Source: Brytella acorum
GTDB lineage: Bacteria > Pseudomonadota > Alphaproteobacteria > Acetobacterales > Acetobacteraceae
Assembly (NCBI RefSeq): GCF_029309905.1
Contig: NZ_JARBJP010000002.1
Span: 434,001-498,000 of the forward strand
Direction of reading: 5' to 3'
DNA length: 64,000 bases
The notes under the pieces were generated by a model that was given only the letters and a program-made list of their open reading frames with translations, was not told where the DNA came from and ran no database searches. Shown here piece after piece: positions 53,544 to 64,000 of the stretch. The position numbers and the translations under genes are program-made. Numbering within the stretch: the first letter of the stretch is position 1; the number at the start of each line of letters is the position of its first letter.

Positions 53544-54493
53544 CAGGAGCGGGCGAGTTCGATTTCATCGCGCGGTATTTCCGGCCTCTCGCAGGGCGGG
53601 AAGCGCTCGACCTGCGTGACGACGCGGCGCTGATTGCTCCGCGCCCCGGTCATGAACTTGCCATCTCGACGGATACGATCGTCGAGAACGTTCATTTTCT
53701 GACGGACGATCCCCCAGCGACCATCGCGCAGAAACTTCTGCGGGTGAACCTTTCGGACTGCGCTGCCATGGGCGCCGTACCGTTCGGATATTTCCTCAAT
53801 ATCGTGCGTCCGCGCCGTCTTGATGATGCCTGGTTCGAGTCATTCAGTGCGGGCCTTGCGGCGGATCAGGATCTCTTCGACGTACGCCTCCTCGGCGGCG
53901 ATACGACGAGTACCCAGGGACCGCTGGTTCTCTCCGTCACAATTCTCGCCTGGGTGGCCCAGGGCTGCGCGTTGCGACGCGACAGGGTCCAGTCCGGTGA
54001 TGACATATGGGTGACAGGTTTCATCGGTGATGCCGCGCTCGGCCTGCGGGCGCTGCGTGGAGAAATACCGGATCCGGACGGATATCTGACGGACCGATAC
54101 AGAGTGCCTCAGCCTCGTATGGGCTTGACTCTCACCGGCATCGCCCACGCGGCGATGGACGTGTCTGACGGTCTGATTCAGGATTGCGGACATCTGGCCG
54201 CCGAGAGTGGCGTCGGCATCGTGGTCGAGGTCGGGAAAATTCCGCTCTCTCCTGCGGCTCTCATTCTGGGAGATGAGGTTCTGGGAGAGTGTCTCACAGG
54301 TGGCGACGATTATGAACTTCTCGTGGCCTGTGCGCCGGCATGTCGCATTCAACTTGAACGGGAATCCGTCCGATCCGGCATCAAGATGACCCGGATCGGG
54401 CATGCAACGGCCGAAAATCCAGGTGGCGTCACGGTTCTTGGACGGGATGGCGCGCCGGTGGGACTGTCATCACGGGGATGGCAGCACTTCTAG
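53540..54493 (+). CDS. thiL: Thiamine-monophosphate kinase
   Basis: Phosphorylates thiamine monophosphate to the active cofactor thiamine pyrophosphate. 317 residues. Signatures: LDLRDDAALI, STDTIVENVHFLTDDPP, LRVNLSDCAAMGAVPFGYFLN, LLGGDTTSTQGPL and MDVSDGLIQDCGHLA, all around the Mg-ATP site. The start is GTG 53540 in GTGA with the nusB stop. No other thiamine gene is in the window, and no TPP riboswitch is visible. Confidence 0.95.
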   Translation: MTGAGEFDFIARYFRPLAGREALDLRDDAALIAPRPGHELAISTDTIVENVHFLTDDPPATIAQKLLRVNLSDCAAMGAVPFGYFLNIVRPRRLDDAWFESFSAGLAADQDLFDVRLLGGDTTSTQGPLVLSVTILAWVAQGCALRRDRVQSGDDIWVTGFIGDAALGLRALRGEIPDPDGYLTDRYRVPQPRMGLTLTGIAHAAMDVSDGLIQDCGHLAAESGVGIVVEVGKIPLSPAALILGDEVLGECLTGGDDYELLVACAPACRIQLERESVRSGIKMTRIGHATAENPGGVTVLGRDGAPVGLSSRGWQHF

Positions 54494-54549
54494 AGTTCCG
54501 TCCGTTCACACGGGTTTGCGGACAAGGCTCCCATTCTTAAGTTTCGGCC

Positions 54550-54597
54550 AGCATCTTTATTCGATCAGCCCAGCCCGTCTGATCGGATAAAGATGCT
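54550..54597. repeat. Long hairpin between convergent thiL and acyltransferase-like genes
   Basis: Nearly perfect 19-bp stem: AGCATCTTTAT (54550-54560) and CGATCAG (54562-54568) pair with CTGATCG (54579-54585) and ATAAAGATGCT (54587-54597); the one odd pair is T-G. The loop has 10 bases. It lies in the 126-base gap between two convergent genes. No T-run follows, but a bidirectional terminator is still possible. Confidence 0.6.
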
Positions 54598-54619
54598 CTG
54601 GAAACGTCGGATTTGTGAA

Positions 54620-55810
54620 TCAGGCCGCGTTGGGCTCAATCGAACCTTCGTAGAGACGGTGAATTTTGTTGGGCGACGGGACCAGGCGTTCGATGAGGTT
54701 ACGCATCGGCAGGTTGGATTCCAAAATCCATCCCAGTTCAACGGCATCGTAATGGAGCGTTGTGCGGCGCCGGAGCAATTCTGCAATCGCCAGAGAGGGT
54801 AGCAGCGCGCCGAGCATGGAGCCGCGCATCCGGTGTGCGACGCCGAGCAGGATAACGCGCCCCGTATGAAAATCCTGGCGCAGCAGACGGAGGCCAAGCT
54901 TCGCCCAACCCAGTGGCGAGGGAGAACCGTCAAGATCATAAGCGATATCGAAGACGTTGGGCACGACCATGGCCATCGCGACCGGCTGACCGGCCTGGTC
55001 GATCTGGACATAATGCTCGGGACGCAGGACCGGCTTGAGCTGCTCGATCATGGCGTTCATTTCGTAGTCTTGCAGGGGTACGAAATTGAACGTGCCTTCC
55101 CAGGCGTCGTTATAGAGGCTTCGCAGAATCTCGCCCTGCGCCGTAATCGCCTTTTTCGAGAGATGAGACACCTGGATGTCACCGAGGCGATCCTCACCGG
55201 GCTTGAGCGATCCCGGAACGATATGAATCGCGTCCGTCGTATCGTCGAGTTTGAGGCGGTAGGTCAGAAGATCCTGTATCTTGCTGAACCCACAGGCCTC
55301 GACGCAGTCGGACAGACCGATGGGATGCCACGGAGTCGCGACCATCGGGGGCTCGGACTGCCCGGCGATCATCATGCCTGATTCGCCATGATAACTCAGC
55401 GTCAGTGGCCCGCGCATGGCTGCCATTCCCTGAAGACGTAACCAGTCCCGCGCGGCATCGAGCAAAGCCCGCACGACGGCCTCTTCCGGCAAGGCGTCCA
55501 AAGCGCCAAAAGCACCCGATGTCGATTTCCACGCTTCTATGGACAAGGGATCCACGATGGCCGCAATTCGGCCGCACGGCTTATCGCCACGCCACGCCAG
55601 AAAGTATCGAATCGAGGCATGACGGAAAGTCGGGCTGTGCTTTGGATTGAGAAGGTGATTCTGCTCCATGTCGAGCGGCGCGACATAGCCGGGAAGGTCG
55701 CGATAAAGCAGACGTGGCAACTTGATGAAGAGCGACAGTTCCCCCCGGCTCTCGACGGGGCGGACGACGATCGGCGCGTCAGGTTGCGCGCGTGCCGGGG
55801 ATTTCAGCAA
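54620..55810 (-). CDS. GNAT-fold acyltransferase-like protein of unknown function
   Basis: A 396-residue protein with two GNAT-like halves. The first part has FIKLPRLLYRDLPGYVAPLDMEQNHLLNPKHSP and ACGRIAAIVD-like DKPCGRIAAIVDPL, the second has FNFVPLQDYEMNAMIEQLKPV. This pattern occurs in a widespread uncharacterised N-acyltransferase family; its relatives include the acyltransferase-type bacterial ceramide synthase of Caulobacter as far as I recall, but I cannot align them here. The TTG start at 55810 has GAGG 6 bases upstream. It is divergent from an SDR gene with a 76-base gap. Confidence 0.7.
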   Translation of the reverse strand: MLKSPARAQPDAPIVVRPVESRGELSLFIKLPRLLYRDLPGYVAPLDMEQNHLLNPKHSPTFRHASIRYFLAWRGDKPCGRIAAIVDPLSIEAWKSTSGAFGALDALPEEAVVRALLDAARDWLRLQGMAAMRGPLTLSYHGESGMMIAGQSEPPMVATPWHPIGLSDCVEACGFSKIQDLLTYRLKLDDTTDAIHIVPGSLKPGEDRLGDIQVSHLSKKAITAQGEILRSLYNDAWEGTFNFVPLQDYEMNAMIEQLKPVLRPEHYVQIDQAGQPVAMAMVVPNVFDIAYDLDGSPSPLGWAKLGLRLLRQDFHTGRVILLGVAHRMRGSMLGALLPSLAIAELLRRRTTLHYDAVELGWILESNLPMRNLIERLVPSPNKIHRLYEGSIEPNAA

Positions 55811-55886
55811 TGTTGTCCTCGTTTATGGGGGGCGGGACATGTCATGCCCTGCAGGAATGTTTCGTTTGTGAATGAGATGAAGTTAC

Positions 55887-56714
55887 ATGTCACGTCGTAA
55901 GAGCTTTGCAAAGGAAACCCTTCTATCACGAGGCGGCGCTTCTGGCGTCCTCATCACGGGCGCCTCGGGAGGAATCGGGGCTTCCATCGCTCTCCAATGC
56001 GCAGGTCCGGGCGTGACACTCTTCCTTTGGGGGCGGGATGCGACACGGCTGGAAGCTTGCGCCGAGGGATGCCGGGCACGGGGCGCTGAGGCTCGCATAC
56101 GCACGCTCGATCTCTCGGACAGCCAGGCGGCGCTGGACGCATTGCGCGAGGACGAGCAGAGCATGCCGATCGGTTTCATGGTGTTGGGTGCCGGGATGCC
56201 GGATATCCGCGCGCCTGAAGCGTTGACGGAAGATCCCGGCACGGTCCTGACCATGGCCCAGGTCAATTTCACGACTCCCGTCACGCTGGCGACGGCGGCG
56301 GCCAATGCGATGGCGCGTCGTAAGGGAGGAGCCATCGTGGCGATCGGTTCGGTCGCGGCCTTTCACGATCTGCCACAGGCGACGGCGTATGCCGGCACCA
56401 AGGCGGGACTGACGCGCTTCATGACCGCTCTGCATGGGGCGATGCGACCGCACGGCGTCATCGTGACCGTAGTCTCGCCGGGCTATATCGATACTGCGAT
56501 GAGTCGCCGCCTCGAGGGCGCACGCCCGTTCCTGATGACACCCGAGTCCGCCGCTCGATCCATCCTCAGGGCTGTGAGGCGAGGCCGCGCGCATGTCATG
56601 TTCCCGGCACCGTTCATCGCCCTGCGGTTCCTGGAGGCTCTCGTGCCCCGGCGTATCGCTCATGCCCTCCTTCGTCGCTCGGAAGTGCAGCAGCGTGAAG
56701 TCCGAGGGCAATGA
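55887..56714 (+). CDS. Short-chain dehydrogenase/reductase
   Basis: Classical SDR of 275 residues. The cofactor motif is LITGASGGIGASIAL, the catalytic serine in IVAIGSVAAFHDLP, and the Y-x3-K pair in YAGTKAGLTRF. The C-terminal part (RRGRAHVMFPAPFIALRFLEALVPRRI) is amphipathic and may touch the membrane, as in lipid-modifying SDRs. The substrate is unknown. The divergent acyltransferase-like gene suggests a lipid-related pair, which is inference only. Confidence 0.88.
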   Translation: MSRRKSFAKETLLSRGGASGVLITGASGGIGASIALQCAGPGVTLFLWGRDATRLEACAEGCRARGAEARIRTLDLSDSQAALDALREDEQSMPIGFMVLGAGMPDIRAPEALTEDPGTVLTMAQVNFTTPVTLATAAANAMARRKGGAIVAIGSVAAFHDLPQATAYAGTKAGLTRFMTALHGAMRPHGVIVTVVSPGYIDTAMSRRLEGARPFLMTPESAARSILRAVRRGRAHVMFPAPFIALRFLEALVPRRIAHALLRRSEVQQREVRGQ

Positions 56715-56794
56715 TCATATGGCTGTGCCCATACGCAACGTGGAATGTCATGCGCGCGTTGCACCGTCAGAGATCGGATTGAAAGGAACATTCG

Positions 56795-57793
56795 ATGGAA
56801 GAAATCGTCGTTGGGGATATCGGTGGCACGAATGCGCGCTTTGCCATAGCGCGCATCGAAAACGGACGTGTCATCGCGCTTGATGACGAGACCACGCTGA
56901 AATGCGCGGCGCATGCGAGCCTCGAACTCGCCTGGGAGGCATTTGGCGATCAGATCGGCCGAAAGGACACACTGCCTCCGCGCGCCGGAATTGCCGTCGC
57001 ATCTCCGGTGCATGGCGAGGTGCTGCGGATGTCCAACAATCCCTGGACGATCCGTCGGCGTGATCTCGAGACGCGACTGGCGCCCGAAGGGCTCGTGCTG
57101 GTCAACGATTTTGGCGCCGTCGCCCATGCGGTGGCTCATGTCGAGCCAGGTCAGTTGCAGCATCTGTGCGGCCCTGAGATTCCTCTTCCGGTCGAGGGCG
57201 TCATCTCGATTGTCGGACCCGGGACAGGTCTTGGCGCCGCCTGCCTCATCAGGCACGGAAGTGCGGCTGATTATACGGTTCTCGAAAGTGAGGCCGGGCA
57301 CATGGATTTCGCGCCCCTGGACGCTTTCGAGGACTACGCGCTGCAACACTTTCGATCGCGCTTCATGCGAGTTTCAACCGAACGGTTCGTGTCGGGACCG
57401 GGGCTGGTCAATCTCTATGAAGTGATTGCGCAGCAACAGGGCATGCCCATGACGATTCGCGACGACAAGGAGCTCTGGACGCGGGCTCTGGAAGGAAGCG
57501 AAACCATGGCCGTCGCCGCTCTCGAGCGTTTCTGCCTCTGTCTGGGTGCCTTTGCCGGAGATCTTGCGCTTGCGCATGGGGCCGCAGGGATGGTGATTGC
57601 GGGCGGTCTTGGATTGCGTCTCGCTGATCGTCTTGCATCGTCCGGCTTCGCGGAGCGTTTCGTGGCGAAAGGCCGTCTTGGAACGAAGCTCTCGACCGTG
57701 CCCGTGAAAATCATCACCTATCCGCAACCGGGCCTCCTGGGCGCGGCAGCCGCTTATATTTCGGCTCAGAAGCGTGACAGCCGGATGAACTGA
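56795..57793 (+). CDS. glk: Glucokinase
   Basis: ATP-dependent kinase that makes glucose 6-phosphate, cytoplasmic. 332 residues of the bacterial Glk family: VVGDIGGTNARFAIARIENG (phosphate loop), IAVASPVHGEVLRMSNNPW, VNDFGAVAHAVAHV, IVGPGTGLGAACLI and the ESEAGHMDF glutamate-histidine region. LAHGAAGMVIAGGLGLRL is the C-terminal ATP-binding part. AAGGAA lies before ATG 56795. It follows the SDR gene by 80 bases. Confidence 0.95.
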   Translation: MEEIVVGDIGGTNARFAIARIENGRVIALDDETTLKCAAHASLELAWEAFGDQIGRKDTLPPRAGIAVASPVHGEVLRMSNNPWTIRRRDLETRLAPEGLVLVNDFGAVAHAVAHVEPGQLQHLCGPEIPLPVEGVISIVGPGTGLGAACLIRHGSAADYTVLESEAGHMDFAPLDAFEDYALQHFRSRFMRVSTERFVSGPGLVNLYEVIAQQQGMPMTIRDDKELWTRALEGSETMAVAALERFCLCLGAFAGDLALAHGAAGMVIAGGLGLRLADRLASSGFAERFVAKGRLGTKLSTVPVKIITYPQPGLLGAAAAYISAQKRDSRMN

Positions 57794-58013
57794 GCATCAT
57801 CGAGATGCGGGGAGTCTGGCCGCCGGGCTTTCCGCGAAGGAGCGGTTCGCAATCTTCACGCTCTTACGCAACAAGCCTTGGGTTTGTCGGGCTGGCCTGA
57901 CGAGGCGGGGGAGGCCTCTGAGGTTCGGCGAAATATGATGTCTCTCGCGCCTGGGAGTGGTCGGAAGGCGGCGCGAAAGGGTCCTGGCGAGTCGGGCAAC
58001 GCGGCCTGAAGGG

Positions 58014-58244
58014 CTATTCTTCGCCCTCGTCTTCCTCTTCGTCGTCGTAGAGGACTTCTTCGACGGTAACTTCAAAAACGCCGCCTTCGCTAAGGGCTTC
58101 CGCCGCCTCGGTGGCAGCTGTGACGTCTTCGTAAAGCATGGCGTCACTCGGATCGGACACCCAGTTATTCTCCGGGTGCCAGAACTCGTCTTCTTCCTCG
58201 ACTTCCCGGCGGATCAAGTAACCCGCAATTTCTTCGTCAGCCAT
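58014..58244 (-). CDS. Acidic small protein, 76 residues
   Basis: Starts MADEEIAGYLIRREVEEEDEFWHPE with a perfect AGGAGG ribosome binding site at a good distance. Then WVSDPSDAMLYEDVTAATEAAEAL and an acidic tail of mostly Glu/Asp (about a third of the protein). It has no signal peptide and no cysteine. No family recognised. The very strong binding site suggests high expression. The 220 bases between it and glk hold no gene. Confidence 0.75.
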   Translation of the reverse strand: MADEEIAGYLIRREVEEEDEFWHPENNWVSDPSDAMLYEDVTAATEAAEALSEGGVFEVTVEEVLYDDEEEDEGEE

Positions 58245-58503
58245 TTTGTATTCCTCCTGCGCGAAGGAAGAGGGCGAAACCTGTTGCGTGTCAACAACAC
58301 GCTGATGACGGATCGACGGCATCAGCATGCTGGTTTTTGTCAGGAGCCATACGGATCGAAATTTGTGGAATCTGCGGCTTTCCAGTGCGGGACGCGCGTT
58401 CGCCCGCACTGCTCAAACCACACGATAAACCCATCACGGCAGGGATGAAATTTATAAGAAACAATCTGAGAGGCGCAATTTTCCTGCGGCTTGTGACGCG
58501 CGG

Positions 58504-58577
58504 TGGAGGTCCGGGCGGGAATCGAACCCACATACGCGGATTTGCAGTCCGCTACATAACCATTCTGCCACCGGACC
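58504..58577 (-). tRNA. tRNA-Cys (GCA)
   Basis: Read on the minus strand, the 7-bp acceptor stem GGTCCGG pairs with CCGGACC, followed by the discriminator T and an encoded CCA (58506-58504). The D-loop has AATGGTTATG, the anticodon is GCA (plus-strand TGC at 58543-58545) in a CTGCAAA loop, and the T arm contains GGGTTCGATTCCC. Length and the U discriminator are those of bacterial tRNA-Cys. Confidence 0.97.
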
Positions 58578-58781
58578 GCGCGTTGGGGCTATATCCATCC
58601 AGATGAGAACGAGGTCAAGAGGCGAACGCTCCGGCTTTCGCTTGCGGATATTTTTATTGCTCCCGTCAGAGCTTATCAGACATTAACGGTCACGGACTTC
58701 CGGCTGGTGGTCATGATGAATGAGGACGCACGAGTTCGGATCGGCGCGGCGTCATCGAGTGAAGCGGAAACAAGGTAAGTC

Positions 58782-60236
58782 ATGAAGCACACAACGTCAC
58801 TGGGCCTAGGCCTTATGTCTTTCCTGACATGCGGGACGGCGCTTGCGCAGAAATATGACGGTTCCGGTTCGCCCACGTTCATTCCGCACACGCTTCAGGA
58901 GGCGCTGGCTGCGGCCTATCTCACCAATCCGCAGCTTCAGCAGGAACGGGCAACCCTGCGTTCAACGGATGAAATGGTACCGACGGCTCTCGCGGGTTGG
59001 CGTCCGACGATTCAGGGGCAGGCCGCTCTGACCTATTACCAGGGCGAGAGCAAGTATGGCGCCACGGGGCCGGCCCCCGGATCGGAAAGCGGAGCTCCCG
59101 CTTACAGTCGCGTTTATTCCACGCCCGGCTATCAGGGTGGCGTGACGATCACGCAGCCGCTTTACCAGGGTGGCAAGACGACGAAAGCCACGCATCAGGC
59201 CGTCAATCAGGTGATGTCCGAGCGGGCCAAGCTGATTTCGACGGAGCAGCAGGTCTTCACCAGTGTCGTGAGCGCCTATGTGGGTGTCGTGCAGGACCAG
59301 CAGCTTCTCCAGATCAACATCAACAACGAGCATGTTCTGGAGGAGCAGTTGCAGGCGACACAGCAACGCTTTCGGGAGGGGGAACTCACGAGAACGGATG
59401 TTGCCCAGGCACAGGCGGCGCTCGCGATGGCGACCGCTTCACGCCAGCAGGCGGAGGGCACGCTTCAGGCCGCTCAGGCCACGTATTTGCAGGCTGTCGG
59501 GCTGCCGCCCGCACCCAACCTTGAAGCGCCCCAACCGCTGAATCTTCCCGTCAAGAGTGAGAAGGAGGCTGTAAGCCTCGCCGCGACCAACAACCCGGAC
59601 GTTGTGAGTGCGCTCTTCACCGAGTCAGCCCAGAAGGACGCCATTGGAGTCGCGATTGCGCAGATCCTGCCGAAAATTTCGGCGACCGCAGCCTATCAAC
59701 ATATGATCAATCAGTCTTACGGCCACATGATGACCGACAATAAATACGCGATGTTGAATTTCAACATCCCGATTTATCAGGGTGGGTCCGAGTATGCGGC
59801 CGTTCGGCAGGCAAGACAAAGCGCCGAAGCTGCGCGCCGCAATGTGGATCTCCAGCGCAGAACCGCGCTTCAGTCGGCGTCCGCCGGGTGGCAGCAACTG
59901 CAATCCTATCGGAAAGCCATTACGAGCGATCGACAGGCGATTGCCGCCAACGTCGTCGCGCTCGATGGCGTCGAAAGACAGGCCATTGTCGGGACAAGCA
60001 CGACCCTGGAAGTTCTTCAGCAGCAGGGCACGCTGCTTCAGTCGCAGATCGCGCTCGTGCAGAGCCTGAGCAGCCTCGTCACGACCTCCTATAGCGTCGC
60101 CGCCGCCATCGGTCGTCTGACGGCGGTCGATCTCAAGTTGAATGTGCCGCTTTATGACGAGAAAGCTTATTATAACGCCGTTAAGGACCGTTTGTGGGGT
60201 ATTAATGATTACGCTGTAAATCAGCCTGGTCGATGA
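58782..60236 (+). CDS. tolC: TolC-family outer membrane protein
   Basis: Outer-membrane channel for type I secretion or efflux systems. 484 residues with a signal peptide (MKHTTSLGLGLMSFLTCGTALA). Two repeated halves: TLQEALAAAYLTNPQLQQERA then VTITQPLYQGGKT, and later EAVSLAATNNPDVVSALF then FNIPIYQGGSEYAAVRQA, each with long helices of the channel tunnel. It is followed by a PopZ-like gene and valS, an order seen in other Alphaproteobacteria. No inner-membrane partner is close. Confidence 0.94.
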   Translation: MKHTTSLGLGLMSFLTCGTALAQKYDGSGSPTFIPHTLQEALAAAYLTNPQLQQERATLRSTDEMVPTALAGWRPTIQGQAALTYYQGESKYGATGPAPGSESGAPAYSRVYSTPGYQGGVTITQPLYQGGKTTKATHQAVNQVMSERAKLISTEQQVFTSVVSAYVGVVQDQQLLQININNEHVLEEQLQATQQRFREGELTRTDVAQAQAALAMATASRQQAEGTLQAAQATYLQAVGLPPAPNLEAPQPLNLPVKSEKEAVSLAATNNPDVVSALFTESAQKDAIGVAIAQILPKISATAAYQHMINQSYGHMMTDNKYAMLNFNIPIYQGGSEYAAVRQARQSAEAARRNVDLQRRTALQSASAGWQQLQSYRKAITSDRQAIAANVVALDGVERQAIVGTSTTLEVLQQQGTLLQSQIALVQSLSSLVTTSYSVAAAIGRLTAVDLKLNVPLYDEKAYYNAVKDRLWGINDYAVNQPGR

Positions 60237-60282
60237 TCTTTTGCCGGGCAGAAGAGAAGGGACAATATCGTAATGGATACTG

Positions 60283-60753
60283 GTGCCGAGACAGAGCTTG
60301 GATGACCATGACAAGACGATGGCCGACCTGATGCGGTCCATCCGTCATATCTTGCAGGAGGATGAAATGGACGTGAATATTGCTACTCCCACGTCAGTGG
60401 CAGATGAAGGTTCCGATGTTCTCGTTCTTGATGCCGCCATGCGGGCGCCGGACGCTCACGATGGAGCGTCATCTGATAAGGATGCCGTTTCTGGGAGCCT
60501 GATCGGTCAGGACGCCCGCGATGCGATGGCGCGGTCCTTTTCTTCGCTTCACACGGCGCTTGAAGCGAAGCCGCAGCCCAGCCATACAGTGGCGGCAAAG
60601 ACGCCCGTCGCAAACGGATCGTCCCTGACCCTTGAGGATCTGGTTCGGCAGGAAGTGCGCGGACTGGTGCGGGAGTGGCTGGAAGCCAATCTGCCGCCCA
60701 TGGTCGAGACGATGGTTCGTGCGGAGATCAACCGTATGGCAAGTCGGCGGTAG
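60283..60753 (+). CDS. popZ: PopZ-like protein (DUF2497)
   Basis: Related to PopZ, which forms the pole-organising network in Alphaproteobacteria. 156 residues. The short N-terminal helix (KTMADLMRSIRHILQEDE) and the C-terminal helices (LTLEDLVRQEVRGLVREWLEANLPPMVETMVRAEINRM) match the DUF2497/PopZ pattern, while the middle is acidic and Pro/Ala/Ser-rich, as expected for the disordered linker. GTG 60283 is chosen since the N-terminal helix needs to be included; ATG 60319 would cut into it. It lies between tolC and valS. Confidence 0.85.
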   Translation: MPRQSLDDHDKTMADLMRSIRHILQEDEMDVNIATPTSVADEGSDVLVLDAAMRAPDAHDGASSDKDAVSGSLIGQDARDAMARSFSSLHTALEAKPQPSHTVAAKTPVANGSSLTLEDLVRQEVRGLVREWLEANLPPMVETMVRAEINRMASRR

Positions 60754-60797
60754 AGTTTCACCGTGCTTCCTGTCTGCGGATAACAGACAGGAAGATC

Positions 60798-63485
<2,688 letters not shown>

Positions 63486-63493
63486 AAGCTTGA

Positions 63494-63548
63494 GAAAGGG
63501 AGCGGCGCCGCTCTTTCTGGTTTCACGTGCTCACGCCTGAAACCAGAA
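63494..63548. terminator. Two hairpins in the valS-ilvD intergenic region
   Basis: The first is a GAGCGGC/GCCGCTC palindrome (63500-63513) flanked by AAAGG and TTTCT, a reasonable valS terminator. The second has 11-bp arms TTCTGGTTTCA (63515-63525) and TGAAACCAGAA (63538-63548) with a 12-base loop. They lie between convergent valS and ilvD, so they may act on both strands. Confidence 0.55.
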
Positions 63549-63634
63549 GACTCTCCATGCTTTTTCAAGCGTTTTCGTGAGGACGTAAGCTGGGCGCGCC
63601 ATAACGGCCTGGTGGATAGCGCTTGGGCCTGGCT

Positions 63635-64000
63635 TCACCCAATTTTTCGGCTGAGCTGGCTCACATCCCGCACCGCGCCCGTGGCCGCGCTGGTGGTCAT
63701 GAGAGCATAGGCTTGCAGGGCTGGAGACACGATCCGGCGCCGGTCGGGGGTAAACGCTCTCGCCCCTCTGGCCATCATACGTTCGCGTCGGTCGGCCAAC
63801 GCGGCGTCACTGACCTGCACAGCGAGGCCGCGGTTCGGGATATCGATCAGAATGACGTCGCCATCCTCGATCAGGCCGATCGTGCCGCCCTCGGCCGCTT
63901 CGGGGGATACATGTCCGATGGAGAGGCCCGAACTGCCCCCGGAAAAACGTCCGTCGGTGACGAGGGCGCAGGATTCCGCAAGTCCCTTGGATTTCAGGTA
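63635..64000 (-). CDS. ilvD: Dihydroxy-acid dehydratase, C-terminal part (cut by window edge)
   Basis: Iron-sulfur enzyme of valine and isoleucine synthesis. Only the last 121 codons are present; the gene continues beyond base 64000. The visible part reads [31 protein letters not shown], which carries the conserved DGRFSGG motif, and [22 protein letters not shown], with a C-terminal [15 protein letters not shown]. This is the expected IlvD C-terminus. No frameshift is seen. Confidence 0.95.
   Translation of the reverse strand, partial: YLKSKGLAESCALVTDGRFSGGSSGLSIGHVSPEAAEGGTIGLIEDGDVILIDIPNRGLAVQVSDAALADRRERMMARGARAFTPDRRRIVSPALQAYALMTTSAATGAVRDVSQLSRKIG

Noticed and set aside
57797-58147. 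Minus-strand ORF of 116 codons after glk
   Set aside because: Arg/Lys-rich, overlaps the acidic small gene in another frame, and has no ribosome binding site.

Overview
The window is a stretch of ordinary chromosome from an alphaproteobacterium, most likely an acetic acid bacterium (Acetobacteraceae). Reasons: about 60% GC judged by eye, PhyR/NepR/EcfG general stress genes, a DUF1013 (TrcR-type) regulator, a cysteine-free L31, a tolC - PopZ-like - valS neighbourhood, and protein sequences that read like Gluconobacter/Asaia-type orthologues. Genus cannot be decided from the sequence alone. I see no insertion sequence, prophage, integrase, CRISPR array or rRNA. One tRNA gene (Cys, GCA) is present. 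The window cuts two genes: ppk (5' part missing) at the left and ilvD (N-terminal part missing) at the right.

Layout. 1-3.7 kb: polyphosphate metabolism (ppk, ppx) and a CDP-diacylglycerol pyrophosphatase. 4.1-9.1 kb: MFS exporter, dnaE and a small unknown protein. 9.2-17.7 kb: translation and replication housekeeping (rpsB, tsf, recO, parC, thrS, infC) with small envelope proteins between. 17.8-28.9 kb: a long minus-strand run reading uvrD, prmA, an acetyltransferase, an M24 peptidase, a lytic transglycosylase, an HtrA-type protease, an OmpR response regulator with its histidine kinase, a small secreted protein and a SIMPL protein. 29-34.8 kb: two radC-type genes (one with a lost active site), a HAD phosphatase, purEK with a DUF465 gene, a TrcR-like regulator, hsp20 and rpmE. 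35.1-41.7 kb: mscL, a lipoprotein, secDF, a Gfo/Idh oxidoreductase and an ABC-F protein. 41.7-45.9 kb: a complete general stress response locus (phyR divergent from two tandem ECF sigma genes, nepR and a HisKA_2 kinase). 46-49.4 kb: cydDC. 49.5-54.5 kb: OmpA-like lipoprotein, recQ, a PCuAC-like protein, nrdR, nusB, thiL. 54.6-64 kb: an acyltransferase-like protein divergent from an SDR, glucokinase, an acidic small protein, tRNA-Cys, tolC, a PopZ-like protein, valS, and the end of ilvD.

How the genes work together. Coupled pairs are clear from overlaps or tiny gaps: ppk-ppx-cdh, the RR-HK pair, uvrD-prmA-acetyltransferase-pepP, purE-purK, secD-secF, cydD-cydC, ompA-recQ and nusB-thiL. The stress locus has all parts of the partner-switching circuit (kinase, PhyR anti-anti-sigma, NepR anti-sigma, EcfG sigma), with a second ECF sigma gene inserted.

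The most interesting material is regulatory rather than a new gene system: infC appears to start at an AUA codon; hsp20 has a leader hairpin that could hide its ribosome binding site; rpmE and rpsB have structured leaders; and a radC paralogue has kept its fold but lost its metal-binding motif next to an intact radC. All hairpins were found by reading the sequence and have not been folded by software.
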